A stretch of DNA of 64,000 bases from Proteles cristata cristata (Eukaryota > Chordata > Mammalia > Carnivora > Hyaenidae): assembly GCA_017311185.1 (NCBI GenBank), contig JAESUZ010005469.1:1614001-1678000 (forward strand), in the 5' to 3' direction. Under the pieces are notes generated by a model. That model did no database searches and was not told the DNA's origin. It saw only the letters and a list, made by a program, of their open reading frames with translations. The translations under genes and the position numbers were made by a program. This document shows positions 22,726-33,344 of the stretch, one piece after another. Each line of letters begins with the position of its first letter. The first letter of the stretch is position 1.

Positions 22726-22800
22726 CATCAGTCCACATCACAGTCATTATGTGCGTTGGAAAACAACCTCAAGGGAAAGGACTTTTAATAATTGATTATT

Positions 22801-23020
22801 GGGGCACCTGGGTGGCTCAATCCTTTAAGTGTCCGATGTCAGCTCAGGTCATGATCTTACAGTTCATGAGTTTGGGCCCAGCATCAGGGTCTGTGCTGAC
22901 AGCTCAGAGCCTGGAGACTTCTTCAGATTCTGTGTCATCCTCTCTCTCTGCCCCTCCCCTGCTCATGCTCTGTCTCTCTATCACTCTCTCAAAAATAAAC
23001 ATAAAAAAACCCTTTTTTAA
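22801..23020 (+). repeat. Carnivore SINE, long form (cluster member 1)
   Basis: First of eight same-strand SINEs packed into about 1.7 kb. Head GGGGCACCTGGGTGGCTCAA. Confidence 0.93.
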
Positions 23021-23066
23021 TATTGCTGCTTATTATTCTTGTAAATGTTTAAAATTAATGTTATGA

Positions 23067-23180
23067 GGGGGACCTGTCTGGTCAGTTGGTAGAGTGAATG
23101 CACAACTCATGATCTTGGGGTTGTGGGTTTGAGCCCCAACTTATTTTAGTAGACACTAAAAATAAAATCTTTAAAAGAAT
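23067..23180 (+). repeat. Carnivore SINE, short form (cluster member 2)
   Basis: Head-only copy, GGGGGACCTGTCTGGTCAG, with an A/T tail. Confidence 0.83.
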
Positions 23181-23187
23181 AAAATAA

Positions 23188-23390
23188 GGGTGCCTGGGTG
23201 GTTCAGTTGGCTAAGCACCTGACTCTTGGGTCATGATCTCACAGATTTGTGAACTCGAGCCCCACATAGGGCTCTGCACTCATAGCCAGGTTTGGAACCC
23301 TCTCTCTCTCCCTCTATCTCTGCTCCTACCTCACACAAGCACACACACACACTCTCTCTCAAAATAAATCAATAAATATTTAGAAAAATA
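23188..23390 (+). repeat. Carnivore SINE (cluster member 3)
   Basis: GGGTGCCTGGGTGGTTCAG head. The body has lost the GACAGCTCAG block and ends in CACACACACACAC and CTCTCTCTC. Confidence 0.88.
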
Positions 23391-23394
23391 ATAA

Positions 23395-23592
23395 GAGGTG
23401 CCTGAGTTGCTCAGTTGTTTGAGCGACCGACTCTTGATTTCTGCTCGGGTCATGATCTGATGGGTTCATGAGATTGAGTCCCCTGTCAAGCTCTGTGCTA
23501 ATGGCACAGAACCTGCTTGGGATTCTTTCTGCCCCTCCCCTGCTCGTGTGCTCTCTCTCTCAAAATAAATAAATAAACAAAAAAAATCTAAA
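23395..23592 (+). repeat. Carnivore SINE (cluster member 4)
   Basis: GAGGTGCCTGAGTTGCTCAG head of the CTCTTGATTTCTGCTC subtype. It begins directly after the tail of the previous copy. Confidence 0.88.
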
Positions 23593-23637
23593 AAATAAAA
23601 TAAATAATAATAAATAAATATAATTAATTTTATCAAG

Positions 23638-23741
23638 GTGCGCATGGCTGGCTCTGTCTGTAGAGACTGCAACTCTTGATCTCGGAGTTATAAGTTCAAG
23701 CCCTATGTTGAGTGTGTAGAGATTACTTAAAAATAAAAATG
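23638..23741 (+). repeat. Carnivore SINE, short form (cluster member 5)
   Basis: Starts just after TTAATTTTATCAAG (23624-23637), the left copy of a target duplication whose right copy lies at 24478-24491. Confidence 0.85.
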
Positions 23742-23743
23742 TT

Positions 23744-23990
23744 GCGGAGCATCTTGCTGGCTCAGTCAGTTGGGTGTCCGACTTCAGCTCAGATCATGAC
23801 CTCATAGTTTCTGAGTTTGAGCCCCATGTCATTGGGCTCTGTGCTGACAACCTGATGCCTGGAGCCTGGTTGGGATTCTGTGTCTCTCTCTCTCTCTCTC
23901 CCTGCCCCTCCCCTGCTCACGATCTGTCCTCTCTCTCTCTTTCTCTGCAATAAATAAACATCTAAAAAAATGTTTAAAAATAAATAAAAA
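23744..23990 (+). repeat. Carnivore SINE, long form (cluster member 6)
   Basis: GGAGCATCTTGCTGGCTCAG head; inserted in the tail of member 5. Confidence 0.9.
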
Positions 23991-23994
23991 TCTT

Positions 23995-24190
23995 GGGGTG
24001 TCTGGGAGACTCAGTTGGTTGAGCATCTGAATCTTGATTTTTGTCTCAGGTCATGACTTCACGGTTTGTGAGTCCAAGCCCTACGTCGGGCTCTCTGCTA
24101 TCAACACAGAGCCTGTGTCAGATCCTCTGTCCCGTCTCTCTCTCTGCCCCCTCCCCACTCTCAAAATTAAATAAACATTTAAAAATAATG
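23995..24190 (+). repeat. Carnivore SINE (cluster member 7)
   Basis: GGGGTGTCTGGGAGACTCAG head, in the A/T tail of member 6. Confidence 0.9.
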
Positions 24191-24247
24191 AAATAAATAA
24201 TAAAAATTTAAATATTTTTAAAATATGTTTAAAAATAAATAAAATTA

Positions 24248-24477
24248 GGGCACCTGGGTGGCTCAGTTGGTTAAGCATCTGACTTCGGCTCAGATCACGA
24301 TCTCATAGTTCATGGGTTTCAGCCCCGCGTTGGGCTCTATGCTAACACCTCGGAGCCTGGAGCCTGCTTTGGATTCTGCGTCTCCCTCTCTCTATGCTCC
24401 CTTCCCGGCTCACACTCTGTCTCTCTCTCTCTCTAAGTTAAATAAACATTACAAAATAAAGTTAAAAATAAATACAG
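24248..24477 (+). repeat. Carnivore SINE, long form (cluster member 8)
   Basis: GGGCACCTGGGTGGCTCAG head. Its tail ends at the right-hand TTAATTTTATCAAG copy (24478-24491). Confidence 0.92.
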
Positions 24478-24559
24478 TTAATTTTATCAAGTAATTAAAC
24501 AAAATAAGAAAAGCTTCCCTTTCTTGTGAAATATGTTGCATTTCTTTTGTTTAACTTAT

Positions 24560-24925
24560 TGTTATTGTCATTTCTGAGTATAGTTGACACACAGTATTAC
24601 ATTAGTTTGAGTATAGTTGACACACAGTATTACATTAGTTTCAGGTATACAACTTAATGGTTCAGAAGTTTCTACATTATGCTATGCTCACCACTGGGAT
24701 GGACAGATACCATCTGTCACTGTACAATGCTGTTACGATACCGATGACTCTTTTCCTTATGCTGTTCCTTTTATTCCTGTGACTTACCCATTCCATAACT
24801 GGAAGCCTGTATGTCCCACTCTCCTTCACCAATTTTGCCCAGGGCCCCCAGGCCCTTTCCTCTGGCAACCATCGGTTTGTTCTCTGTATTTACATGTGCC
24901 TCATGACTCACTTCGAAGCTGACCA
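24560..24925. mobile_element. Old L1-derived fragment (UTR-like)
   Basis: TATAGTTGACACACAGTATT, TTTCAGGTATACAACTTAATGG, ACCATCTGTCACTGTACAATG and CATAACTGGAAGCCTG form the familiar block found at the ends of old mammalian L1s. The two opposed open frames of about 60-100 codons over it are shadows. Confidence 0.65.
24576..24641. repeat. Perfect tandem duplication of a 33-bp unit
   Basis: The unit that starts GAGTATAGTTGACACACAG occurs at 24576-24608 and again at 24609-24641 without a mismatch, inside an otherwise diverged old LINE fragment. Confidence 0.95.
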
Positions 24926-25176
24926 GCACCTCAGTTGAAATGTCAAGTTCGATGTCCTACCACATAATCATTTTTCTATTTTACCTTACTAACATGATAA
25001 GTTACATTAATATTTTCTCATGTTGAGGCATCTTTGTAATTCCAAGACTACTTGATCACTGCATTCGAGTTTATATTTGAATTTTTTGTATTTGTAATAA
25101 CTGTTGGATTTGAGTTGCCTTTTTTTTAACTTTGTAATTATATTCATAAATGAGATTGGGCTATACTTTTCCTTTC

Positions 25177-25409
25177 TTTCTTTGTTTAAAAACATTTTTA
25201 AATGTTTTATTTCTGAGAGAGAGAGAGAGAGAGACAGCATGAATAGGGGAGGATCAGAGAGAGAGGGAGACACAGAATCTGAAACAGTCTCCAGGCTCTG
25301 AGCTGGCTGTCAGCACAGAACCCGATGTGGGGCTCCAACCCACCAACTGTGAGATCATGACCTGAGCTGAAGTCCGACGCCCAACCGATTGAGCCATCCA
25401 GGCACTCCG
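25177..25409 (-). repeat. Carnivore SINE, long form, antisense
   Basis: Target pair ATACTTTTCCTTTC at 25163-25176 and 25410-25423, a perfect 14-bp match. Confidence 0.95.
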
Positions 25410-25573
25410 ATACTTTTCCTTTCGTGCTATATTTTTAAATATGTTTTAGTGTTGGCATTATTCTAGAGTCGTAAAAATAAATTAGCAATCTTTTCATATT
25501 CATATTTAAATACTATAAGAATAATTTTTTCTTTCAAAGGTTGGTAGAACTTACCTTTAAAATTTCTATGCCT

Positions 25574-25815
25574 GGGGACCCTCGGTGGCTCAGCTGGTTA
25601 AGCGTCTGACTTCAGCTCAGGTCATGATCTCACCATCCATGAGTCCGAGCCCCACATCAGGCTCTAATATCAGCTCAGAGCCTGGAACCTGCCTCAGGTT
25701 CTGTGTCTCCCTCTCTCTCTCTGCCCCTTCCCCACTTGGCCCTCTCTCTCTCTCTCCTTCTCTCTCTCCCACAAAGAAAAAGAAATTTAAAACATAAAAA
25801 AAATAAATTAAAAAA
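25574..25815 (+). repeat. Carnivore SINE, long form
   Basis: Head GGGGACCCTCGGTGGCTCAG. ATTTCTATGCCT precedes it and ACTTCTATGCCT follows it. Confidence 0.93.
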
Positions 25816-25829
25816 AACTTCTATGCCTC

Positions 25830-26130
25830 ACTAATATCTTTGGAGGTGAGACACTTTTGACTTGGAACAGCCACACGGGCTCCTAGAAATAACTGTGGAA
25901 GGTTTTAGGGGACAACGTGGGAATTTTGATAATCACATAGGGATAAAAAGAAGAAAAATAATGTTGCTACTGTTATTGGGACTTCGGTTTTTAATTTAAT
26001 CATAGAGAATAGACTTGCACTGAGAATTCTTGTCACTAGAATCTCAAGCTAGTAGTTCAAGAGGAAGGGTATTTATTATATCTAATGCAAGAGTTTACTG
26101 AGGAACGAGAAGGGCTGAAGGAAAAGGTTT
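25830..26130. other. Unassigned intergenic sequence
   Basis: No feature recognised. Confidence 0.35.
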
Positions 26131-26134
26131 TATG

Positions 26135-26712
26135 CTGAGTACAGGAGACTGTAACCTGGTGGCCTATAATGAGCCGTGCTTCTTGGTTGTCAAACCCCTG
26201 TGGAGACCTCATCCCTTAAAACTGGAGTGGCCCTGGGACTTGTTTTAGCCAATAAAATGCGGTAAAGTGAGACTGCCAGTTATGGGCCTAAGCTTTAGGA
26301 AGACTAGGCACATTCGCTCTCAGTGAGGAAAAACTCTCCGCCTGTAAATCCAGCTACCCCAGGGGAGAAACCAGTTGCAGAAATCACATGGAGGAGTGGA
26401 AGCACAAGACTATATAGTGAAGACCTGAGGAGGAACCCAGCCAATTTTGAGAACCAAGGCATATGACCCATATTGAGCTCTGCCAGCCAACTACCAGCTG
26501 CCTGAGCTACTCTAACCAGGCGCCAGCGTGTAAGTGAAGAAGCCATCTTGGATGGCTCAGTCACTGCAGGCACCACATGGAGCAGATATGAACTATTCCT
26601 TCTGTGTCCTGTTCAAATTTTTGACCCACAGGATTATGAGAAATAGTAATACAGTTGTCTTTTGAAGCCACTAAGTTTTGAAGTCGTTTGCCACACGGCA
26701 ATACCCAGAAAA
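26135..26712 (+). mobile_element. MLT1/MaLR-type LTR remnant
   Basis: GTCAAACCCCTGTGG, GCCAATAAAATGCGG, GAAGCCATCTTGGATGG and the end block TTTTGAAGCCACTAAGTTTTG with TTTGCCACACGGCAATACCC match the general layout of old MaLR LTRs. The 3' 'agccactaagttttggggtggtttgttac' signature is the strongest part. Confidence 0.6.
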
Positions 26713-26776
26713 ATCTCTCAAACTGAAGGGAAAAATCATACCACAGAATTGACCTGTTAAGAAAGTGCCCACCATA

Positions 26777-27015
26777 GGGGCGCCTGGGTGGCTTAGTGGG
26801 TTAAGCGTCCGACTTTCGCTTAGGTCATGATCTCGCGGTTCGTGGGTTCGAGCCCCGCGTCGGGCTCTGTGCTGACTGCCAGCTCAGAGCCTGGAGCCTG
26901 TTTCAGTCTGTGACTCCCTCTCTCTCTGACCCTCCCCTGCTCACGCTGTCTCTCTCTCTCTCTCTCCTAGAAATAAATAAAAAAAAGAAAGAAAATTAAA
27001 AAAAAAAAAAAAAAA
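26777..27015 (+). repeat. Young-subfamily carnivore SINE
   Basis: Nearly consensus, with CGACTTTCGCTTAGGTCATG and TTTCAGTCTGTGACTCCC. A perfect 16-bp target pair, AAGAAAGTGCCCACCA, lies at 26759-26774 and 27016-27031. Long pure A tail. Confidence 0.97.
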
Positions 27016-27031
27016 AAGAAAGTGCCCACCA

Positions 27032-27654
27032 CTGCCAATCACACAAACACATTGCTTCTGCAGGTCATTTCTCCTCTGATATGGCTGCTTCTGTCCTACC
27101 TGCATCCTCACTTCTGAATCAGAAATTCCTGCAAATGCTTATGATTGGTGGAACTTAGGTCACAAGTCTAGGAACAAGAAAGTCTGGAAACATAAGTTAG
27201 GGATTGTAATTTGAGAAGACAGATTTCCTACTATGGAGAGTTCTCAAATTTTGAAGAAGTTACTCCGAAGATTCTAAGCAGCCCCAAATATTTTAACCTT
27301 AAAAAAACTGTTCTGGAAACTCAGAGTTTGATGGTCACAACTGCAGCCCTTATTTTTATTTCTGTTATGGATAATTTTATTATTTTTATCTTATAATTAA
27401 TTACAAATTATTCTTATATTCTGCCTGTTCCCCACCCTACTTCTCATTGTAACTCCTATTCAATTAAGAGCGAATGTCAGAACCAAGAGAACGTTGAAGG
27501 AGTGGACTCGTGTCGTTTTGCAAAAGGGTGCAAATTTGGGCAAAATTTTAAGCTTCTTTACAGGCTCCAGAAGAGCCAAGCCTTTCTTTGGTCTTCTCTG
27601 GAGAATTTATTTCGTCTCTGGTTTTAAAAATTATCCCATGTTTGTGCTCACTTC
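27032..27654. other. Unassigned intergenic sequence
   Basis: No gene; AT-rich, weakly LINE-like in places. Confidence 0.35.
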
Positions 27655-27870
27655 CGTTTTTCAAAGCAGACTTATTGACGTACAGTTTACATGCCATAAA
27701 ATGTGCCCAACCAATTAAATTGGTTTTTTGGGTTTTTTTTGTTTGTTTGTTTACAGAGCTAAACAACCAGCACCACAATCTGAGCTGCATACTATTTCTA
27801 TAGATTTGCCACTTACTGACATTTCACATAAATGTGAAAGTGAGTACTATATGCAATCATATAACATCAT
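27655..27870 (-). mobile_element. L1 fragment, antisense
   Basis: TTATTGACGTACAGTTTACATGCC with CAACCAGCACCACAATCTGAG is the antisense 3' block of old L1 elements. Confidence 0.65.
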
Positions 27871-28059
27871 GTCCACTTTTAAAAGAAAAAAGATTTGTTT
27901 TTGTTTTCACATAAGTAATATGTGCTTGCTTTTAATACGTCAAAACTACAAGTTAAAAAAAAATAAAGAGATAAAAAACAGCTCTAACTCCACTACCAGG
28001 AGCTAATGACAGTTAATTTATGGGCATATATTAAAAAGAGAGAATAAAGTCAAAACCTT

Positions 28060-28535
28060 TTATTGCGGTCTACAGGCCCAGCATGATCTGGAGTCTTTCA
28101 ACATCAGCTAATGCTTTGTTCCCACCCATTGGTCCACACTCCAGCCAAACAGGTTTTATTTGAGCTTCAGGAATATACCAAGCTCCTTGCACACACTATT
28201 CATCTTGCCTGGAACTCCTCTTTTACCCCTGGAATGTTTAACTCTTTCTCCTCCTTTAAGGGACTATTTAGACCTCTGCTCTGTAGAAATGTCATCCCTG
28301 ATTACCCTGCCTAAATTAGTCCCAAACTCTCTTCCTTTTCATATGTTCCTTTCATATCACCTGATTCGATCTGAAACATTCATCTGCCTGTTTGCATTTT
28401 GTTTGTTTATTTTACATCTTCCAAATGATTGCAAATTACAGGAGGGCAGAATGGCCAATATCAAATATGTTGAATCCCTAGCACCTCTCACCAAACAGAT
28501 AAGTATTAGTGGAATGAATGGATTAAATAAAGCCT
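28060..28535 (+). repeat. L2 LINE 3' region
   Basis: CAGCATGATCTGGAGTC, TGCCTGGAACTCCTCTTTTACCC and ATGTCATCCCTGATTACCC follow the order of the L2 3' end. The 126-codon open frame at 28,160-28,540 is therefore not called as a gene. Confidence 0.75.
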
Positions 28536-28587
28536 CTTAGCCTCTATGTGCCTCAGTTTCCTTATCAAAAACTGGGGAAAAAAATTC

Positions 28588-28806
28588 AAGGCTTATTTGG
28601 TTAGGTGTCCCACTTCAGCACAGGTCATGATCTCCCAGTTTGTGGGTTCTGAGCCCTGGGTCCAGCTCTGTGCTGACAGCTTGCAGCCTAGAGCCTGCTT
28701 CAGATTCTGTGTGTGTGTGTGTCTCTCTCTCTGCCCCTGCTCTGCTCATGTTCTGTCTCTATTTCTCTCTCTCAAAAGATAAATAAACATTAGAAAAAAA
28801 ATTTTA
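28588..28806 (+). repeat. Carnivore SINE, 5'-damaged
   Basis: The head is eroded (starts near GGTTAGGTGTCCCACTTC); the body and tail are normal. Confidence 0.87.
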
Positions 28807-29022
28807 GGGGCTCATGGGTGGCTCAGTCGGTTGAGTGTACGACTTCAGCTCAGGTCACGATCTAACAATTCGTGGGTTTGAGCCCCGTGTCGGGCTGAAC
28901 AGCTAGCTCAGAGCCTGGAGCCTGTTTCAGATTCTGTGTCTCCTTCTCTCTCTGACCCTCTCCTATTCATGCTGTCTCTCTCTCTTTCTCTCTCAGAAAT
29001 AAATAAAACATAAAAAAAATTT
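28807..29022 (+). repeat. Carnivore SINE, long form
   Basis: Starts directly in the tail of the previous copy, GGGGCTCATGGGTGGCTCAG. Confidence 0.92.
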
Positions 29023-29039
29023 AACGGATAAAAATTGTA

Positions 29040-29818
29040 CCTTCCTTGTAGGAGTTTCGTGAGCACATAATAAGCATTCAATAATTTTTAAAATTATTAT
29101 TAACATCATGATTTTAGGATCTTTGGGGAATACCTTTTTGATTGCTCTATTCCCTCTGGAATTTTTAGTTTTTATTTTGGTTTTGCAATTTTCTTCTTTT
29201 TAAATGTCCTATTTCCTTGGGTTGTTTAACCCTATCCTGTTTTATGCAGCTGGTATAGAAAGAAAGCCTAGGGTCTCATCTTCCCACCCCCTCCTCTGTC
29301 TAGAACAAGGAGAATTCAGAGTAGGGCCCAAGATTCAGAAGACAGGGAGGATGTAGATGTCTCTGACCTGTTGCTCTATGCCTTCACGAGAACTTCTTTT
29401 TCTTTATCACTCTTTTTCTTGGCTTTACCTTTCTGAGCCCCTTCTCAGCTCTAAAGTTTTCATAGCCCTTAGGAATGGCCAAGGTTAGCCTGTTTGTAGT
29501 GAGTTTGAGACTATAGGGATTAAAAAAAAAATAGAATAAGATCCCTTGAGATTCAACCCAGCACAATAAATCCAAGAGTTACACCTTGGGGATCAAAGGC
29601 ATAATTCCTTAGCAAGTAATGTTATGCGTTATCTGAGCTGTTCTCCATACATATCTCTTCATGGCTTCTGGAAGTAGACTACTAACCAAGGTCAAGACAC
29701 TGCTGCTCACTCTCTTTCAATCAGCGACATGACTAACACATAGAATATGCTTTCTTTTTTCAATTTCCTCTCTTTCTCAATGACCCTACTCTCGAACAAG
29801 TAAATTAGGACAAGAAGG
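29040..29818. other. Unassigned intergenic sequence
   Basis: No supported gene or repeat over about 780 bp. Confidence 0.35.
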
Positions 29819-29819
29819 G

Positions 29820-29988
29820 TTCATGTTGGATCAGGAAAGAGTTCTGGAGATGGAGATGGTGGTGATGGTGGTGACGGTGACAACACAGTGGAAATGTACT
29901 GAATGCCACTGAACTGCATGCACACTTAAAAATGGTTACAATGGTAAATCTTATGCTATATTTACCACAATAAAAAATGTTTTTTTTT
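29820..29988 (+). mobile_element. L1 3' end fragment
   Basis: GAGATGGAGATGGTGGTGATGG, CACTGAACTGCATGCACAC, AAAAATGGTTACAATGG and the AATAAAAAATG tail match an old L1 3' UTR. Confidence 0.75.
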
Positions 29989-30002
29989 AAAATGCAGCTA
30001 TC

Positions 30003-30215
30003 GGGGCGCCTGGGTGGCTTAGTCGGTTAAGCGTCCGACTTTCGCTTGGGTCATGATCTCGCAGTTTGTGGGTTCGAGCCCCGCGTCAGGCTCTGTGCTG
30101 ACTGCCAGCTCAGAGCCTGGAGCCTGTTTCAGTCTGTGACTCCCTCTCTCTCTGACCCTCCCCTGCTCACGCTGTCTCTCTCTCTCTCCTAGAAATAAAT
30201 AAAACATTTTAAAAA
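30003..30215 (+). repeat. Young-subfamily carnivore SINE, first of a stacked pair
   Basis: Starts after AATGCAGCTATC (29991-30002) and is followed by the same 12 bases (30216-30227). It carries CGACTTTCGCTTGGGTCATG and TTTCAGTCTGTGACTCCC. Confidence 0.97.
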
Positions 30216-30230
30216 AATGCAGCTATCCTA

Positions 30231-30447
30231 GGGGCGCCTGGGTGGCTTAGTTGGTTAAGCGTCCGACTTTTGCTTTGGTTATGATCGCGGTTCGTGGGTT
30301 CGAGCCCCGCATCGGGCTCTGTGCTGACTGCCGGCTCAGAGCCTGGAGCCTGTTTCAGTCTGTGACTCCCTCTCTCTCTGACCCTCCCCTGCTCACGCTG
30401 TCTCTCTCTCTCTCTTTCTCTCTCCCAGAAATAAATTTAAAAAAAAA
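30231..30447 (+). repeat. Young-subfamily carnivore SINE, second of a stacked pair
   Basis: Flanked by AATGCAGCTATCCTA at 30216-30230 and 30448-30462 (15 bp, perfect). Very similar to the copy just upstream. Confidence 0.97.
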
Positions 30448-30462
30448 AATGCAGCTATCCTA

Positions 30463-30780
30463 GCTTTTGTAAGGTATCCTGAAATAGAAAAAAAAAACAA
30501 AAACAAAAACCAACCTTGAAAGCCTTAAGGTGCCATACTGATAGTAAACTAAAACAGGAGATTAAGATAAAAATTCAGTATATATTTTTTTCTCCTTTTT
30601 GTTCTATCCTAACCAAGAGGCATGAAGTAGGAGTGGGTAAAAGCATACTAAGCTGAATTTGAGAGGCTTGACCAAATCTAAGATGGATTGATTTGGAACC
30701 GATTTGGAAAGAGAAGTTGAGTTTTGCATCCTCTAGAACGAATTCTACATCTTAACATTCCCTTTACCTAAAATGTCAGC
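30463..30780. other. Unassigned intergenic sequence
   Basis: Nothing recognised. Confidence 0.35.
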
Positions 30781-30796
30781 AAAGAAAACACATGAC

Positions 30797-31014
30797 AGGG
30801 GCGTCTGGGTGGCTCAATCTGTTAAGGGTCCAACTCTTGATTTCAGCTCAGGTCATGATCTCATGGGTTTGTGAGATGAAGCCTTTTGTTTAGGGCTCTG
30901 TGCTAACGGTGCAAAGCTTGCCTGAGATTCTCTCTCTCTCTCTGCCCCTCCCCCACTTGTGCACATACGCCTACTCTCTCTCTCTCTCAAAATAAATAAA
31001 CTTTAAAAATTAGA
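30797..31014 (+). repeat. Carnivore SINE
   Basis: GGGGCGTCTGGGTGGCTCAA head, CTCTTGATTTCAGCTC subtype. No target copy follows its own tail; a match to its upstream flank lies after the next SINE instead. Confidence 0.92.
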
Positions 31015-31233
31015 AAATTACTTTTCAGAAAAAAAGAAATTACTTTTCAGATTCAACTTCTGGGACTCTAGTTTATGACTCCTGCTTTTAAAATCATGTT
31101 TCATATTTATAAACACCACTCCAAACTGGGATATTTTAGGCCATCTACCTTTCTTGTTATATTCTATAATTAAACTAGTAATTGAAAGACAGCCAGGGGT
31201 TATGCATTTCTTTTACTTCTAAAATGGAATATA

Positions 31234-31392
31234 GGGGCGCCTGGGTGGCTCAGTTGGTTAAGCATCCAACTCTCAATTTCAGCTCAGGTCATGATCTCAT
31301 GGTTCATGGGTTTGAGCCTTATGTGGGGCTCTTTGCTGATAGCACGGAGCCTGCTTAGGATTATCTGTCTCCCTCTTTCTATACCCTTCCCC

Positions 31393-31453
<61 letters not shown>

Positions 31454-31496
31454 AGAGTCTTTCTCTCAAAATAAATGAGTAAAATTTAAAAAAGAA
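31234..31496 (+). repeat. Carnivore SINE with expanded (CT)n(CA)n
   Basis: Head GGGGCGCCTGGGTGGCTCAG. The CT tract has grown and passes into about ten CA repeats (roughly 31,397-31,455). Followed by AAAGAAAACATATGAC (31497-31512), which resembles the flank before the previous SINE. Confidence 0.93.
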
Positions 31497-31584
31497 AAAG
31501 AAAACATATGACAACTTCTCAGCATTTCTCCTGCACAGCATTTATGACCATTTCCAAGGTCCTGCAGCTATTTGGACTATTATA

Positions 31585-31787
31585 CTTTATTATATTTCTT
31601 GAGAGAGAGAGAGAGAGAGAGGAAGAGAGTAAGTAGCAGAGAGGCAGAGAAAGAAGGGGACCAAGGATCCGAACAGGCTCTGTGCTGACAGCAGTGAGCC
31701 TAATATGGGGCTCGAACTCAACGAACCATGAGATCATGACCTGAGCTGAAGTCCGACACTCAACCAACAGAGCCACCCAGGTGCCTT
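31585..31787 (-). repeat. Carnivore SINE, antisense
   Basis: (GA)n run, then the ACAGGCTCTGTGCTGACAGC body and the head end GAGCCACCCAGGTGCCTT. Confidence 0.9.
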
Positions 31788-31789
31788 GG

Positions 31790-33101
31790 TATTTAATTTT
31801 TATACAAAGGGGAAATGCATAACTTCATTTAAAAGACAATACTTTCTACATCTTCACTGCCCTCAAAAAACTGGCATTCATTGGTGATGATGGTGTATGT
31901 GGGTAAAATGTTCTAAAACTACTACCAGTGTATTGGTTACTCATGCTATTAAATCACAGAATTTATGAACTGAAAACTAAGCTTGAATGAATGTATGCAA
32001 CACTAAATAATAATGAGCTCCAGAAGGCCATGTCACCGAAGCAGTGCAAGAAGGAAAATAATTTCCAAATAGAGTCAGTGGAATAAAATTACAGCCTAAT
32101 TTTCCTAGTTCTGTATTTACATTTTCACAGTCAATGTTTCTTCAATTTTAATGTGGTTTAAAATTATTATTACATCTTCCTTTACAAATGTTTCTATATA
32201 GATTTTTCCAATACTGTTTTATCTAATATTGCTTAAATTCTGTGTATGAAAGCAACAAATTTTACTATTCATAGCTAACTTATAATATAAATACCAGGAC
32301 AATATTATGAAGATCTGGAAATCTTATTTGAAGTTCCTTGATTGGAAAAGGTAGATAAAGGGCCCGTAGGAAAGCAGAATTCAATTCCCTTCTCTTTACT
32401 CTGAGAGCTATTGAAATTTGTTGCTTTATGTTGGTATATTCTACTTCTTCTCTTGTTATGTAGATATATTTGTACTTGAAATTCCTCTGGAGGGTAAGAT
32501 GATGTCTGAGATGTTCAATAAATAGCTGCAGTTGAATATATATCGGTTAGTTAAAACAAAAATGGGAGAACTACATCACCCAAAGATAAATTAACCTCAA
32601 AGTAATGTTTCATGAACACACTCAGGCAGCGAAGAAGCAGCTAGATGTACTAGAGAACACACAGGGTTGGTAGCCAGAATAGAGAAACAGAAGAGGAATG
32701 CCGACAGAAATAGAAGAACTGAGAGCAAAACAACCACTAAAAGTTCAAAGACAAGACTGCCTGGGCAGCATGTTATTGCCTAAAGCCAAGAAAGGACTCT
32801 TTTTTTCCTTCTAGGAGATGGGTACTGGGGCAGAGGAAAAACTAGCTTGCACAGGAAGATCGATGAGGATAACATATGATTTAAGAATCAAATTATTGGC
32901 TAGGATAAAAAGGACAGAAGAAATGGACCAAGACCTAGTCCTGGCCCTTCAGGCATTCCGATGCCTGAAGATGGAGAATTCAACTTCCATTTGCATAGTT
33001 TACTTAGTGTGATGGTTTGTCCTATGTTAGCTTTATTAAGCTCTATCACATTTCCCCAGATCCTCTTCCCTGAAAGACTCCAAATTTGAGTTGGCCAAAA
33101 G
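31790..33101. other. Unassigned intergenic sequence
   Basis: About 1.3 kb without a recognised gene. A possible L2-like tail occurs near 32,480-32,540. The 64-codon open frame at 32,818-33,012 has no supporting context. Confidence 0.35.
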
Positions 33102-33112
33102 AATTTCAGAGA

Positions 33113-33333
33113 GGGGCGCCTGGGGGTGGCTTAGTTGGTTGAGCACCGGACTTCCACTCAGGTCATGATCTCATGCCCTGTGAGTTAGAGCCCCATGTCA
33201 GGCTCTGTGCTGGAGCCTACTTGGGATTCTGTGTGTGTGTCTCTCTCTCTCTGCCCCTCCACTGCTCACGTGCTGTCTCTCTCTCTCCCTCTCTCTCTCT
33301 CTCAAAAATAAACATAGAAAATTTAAAAATAAT
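33113..33333 (+). repeat. Carnivore SINE, long form
   Basis: The bases AATTTCAGAGA occur directly before it (33102-33112) and directly after it (from 33334), forming the target duplication. Confidence 0.95.
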
Positions 33334-33344
33334 AATTTCAGAGA

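Noticed and set aside
22801..24491. Regularly spaced similar units, CRISPR-like at first sight
   Set aside because: The units are SINEs of different subtypes and lengths with A-rich tails in a mammalian genome; there are no short identical repeats with unique spacers.
28160..28540. 126-codon open frame
   Set aside because: It translates L2 3' sequence.
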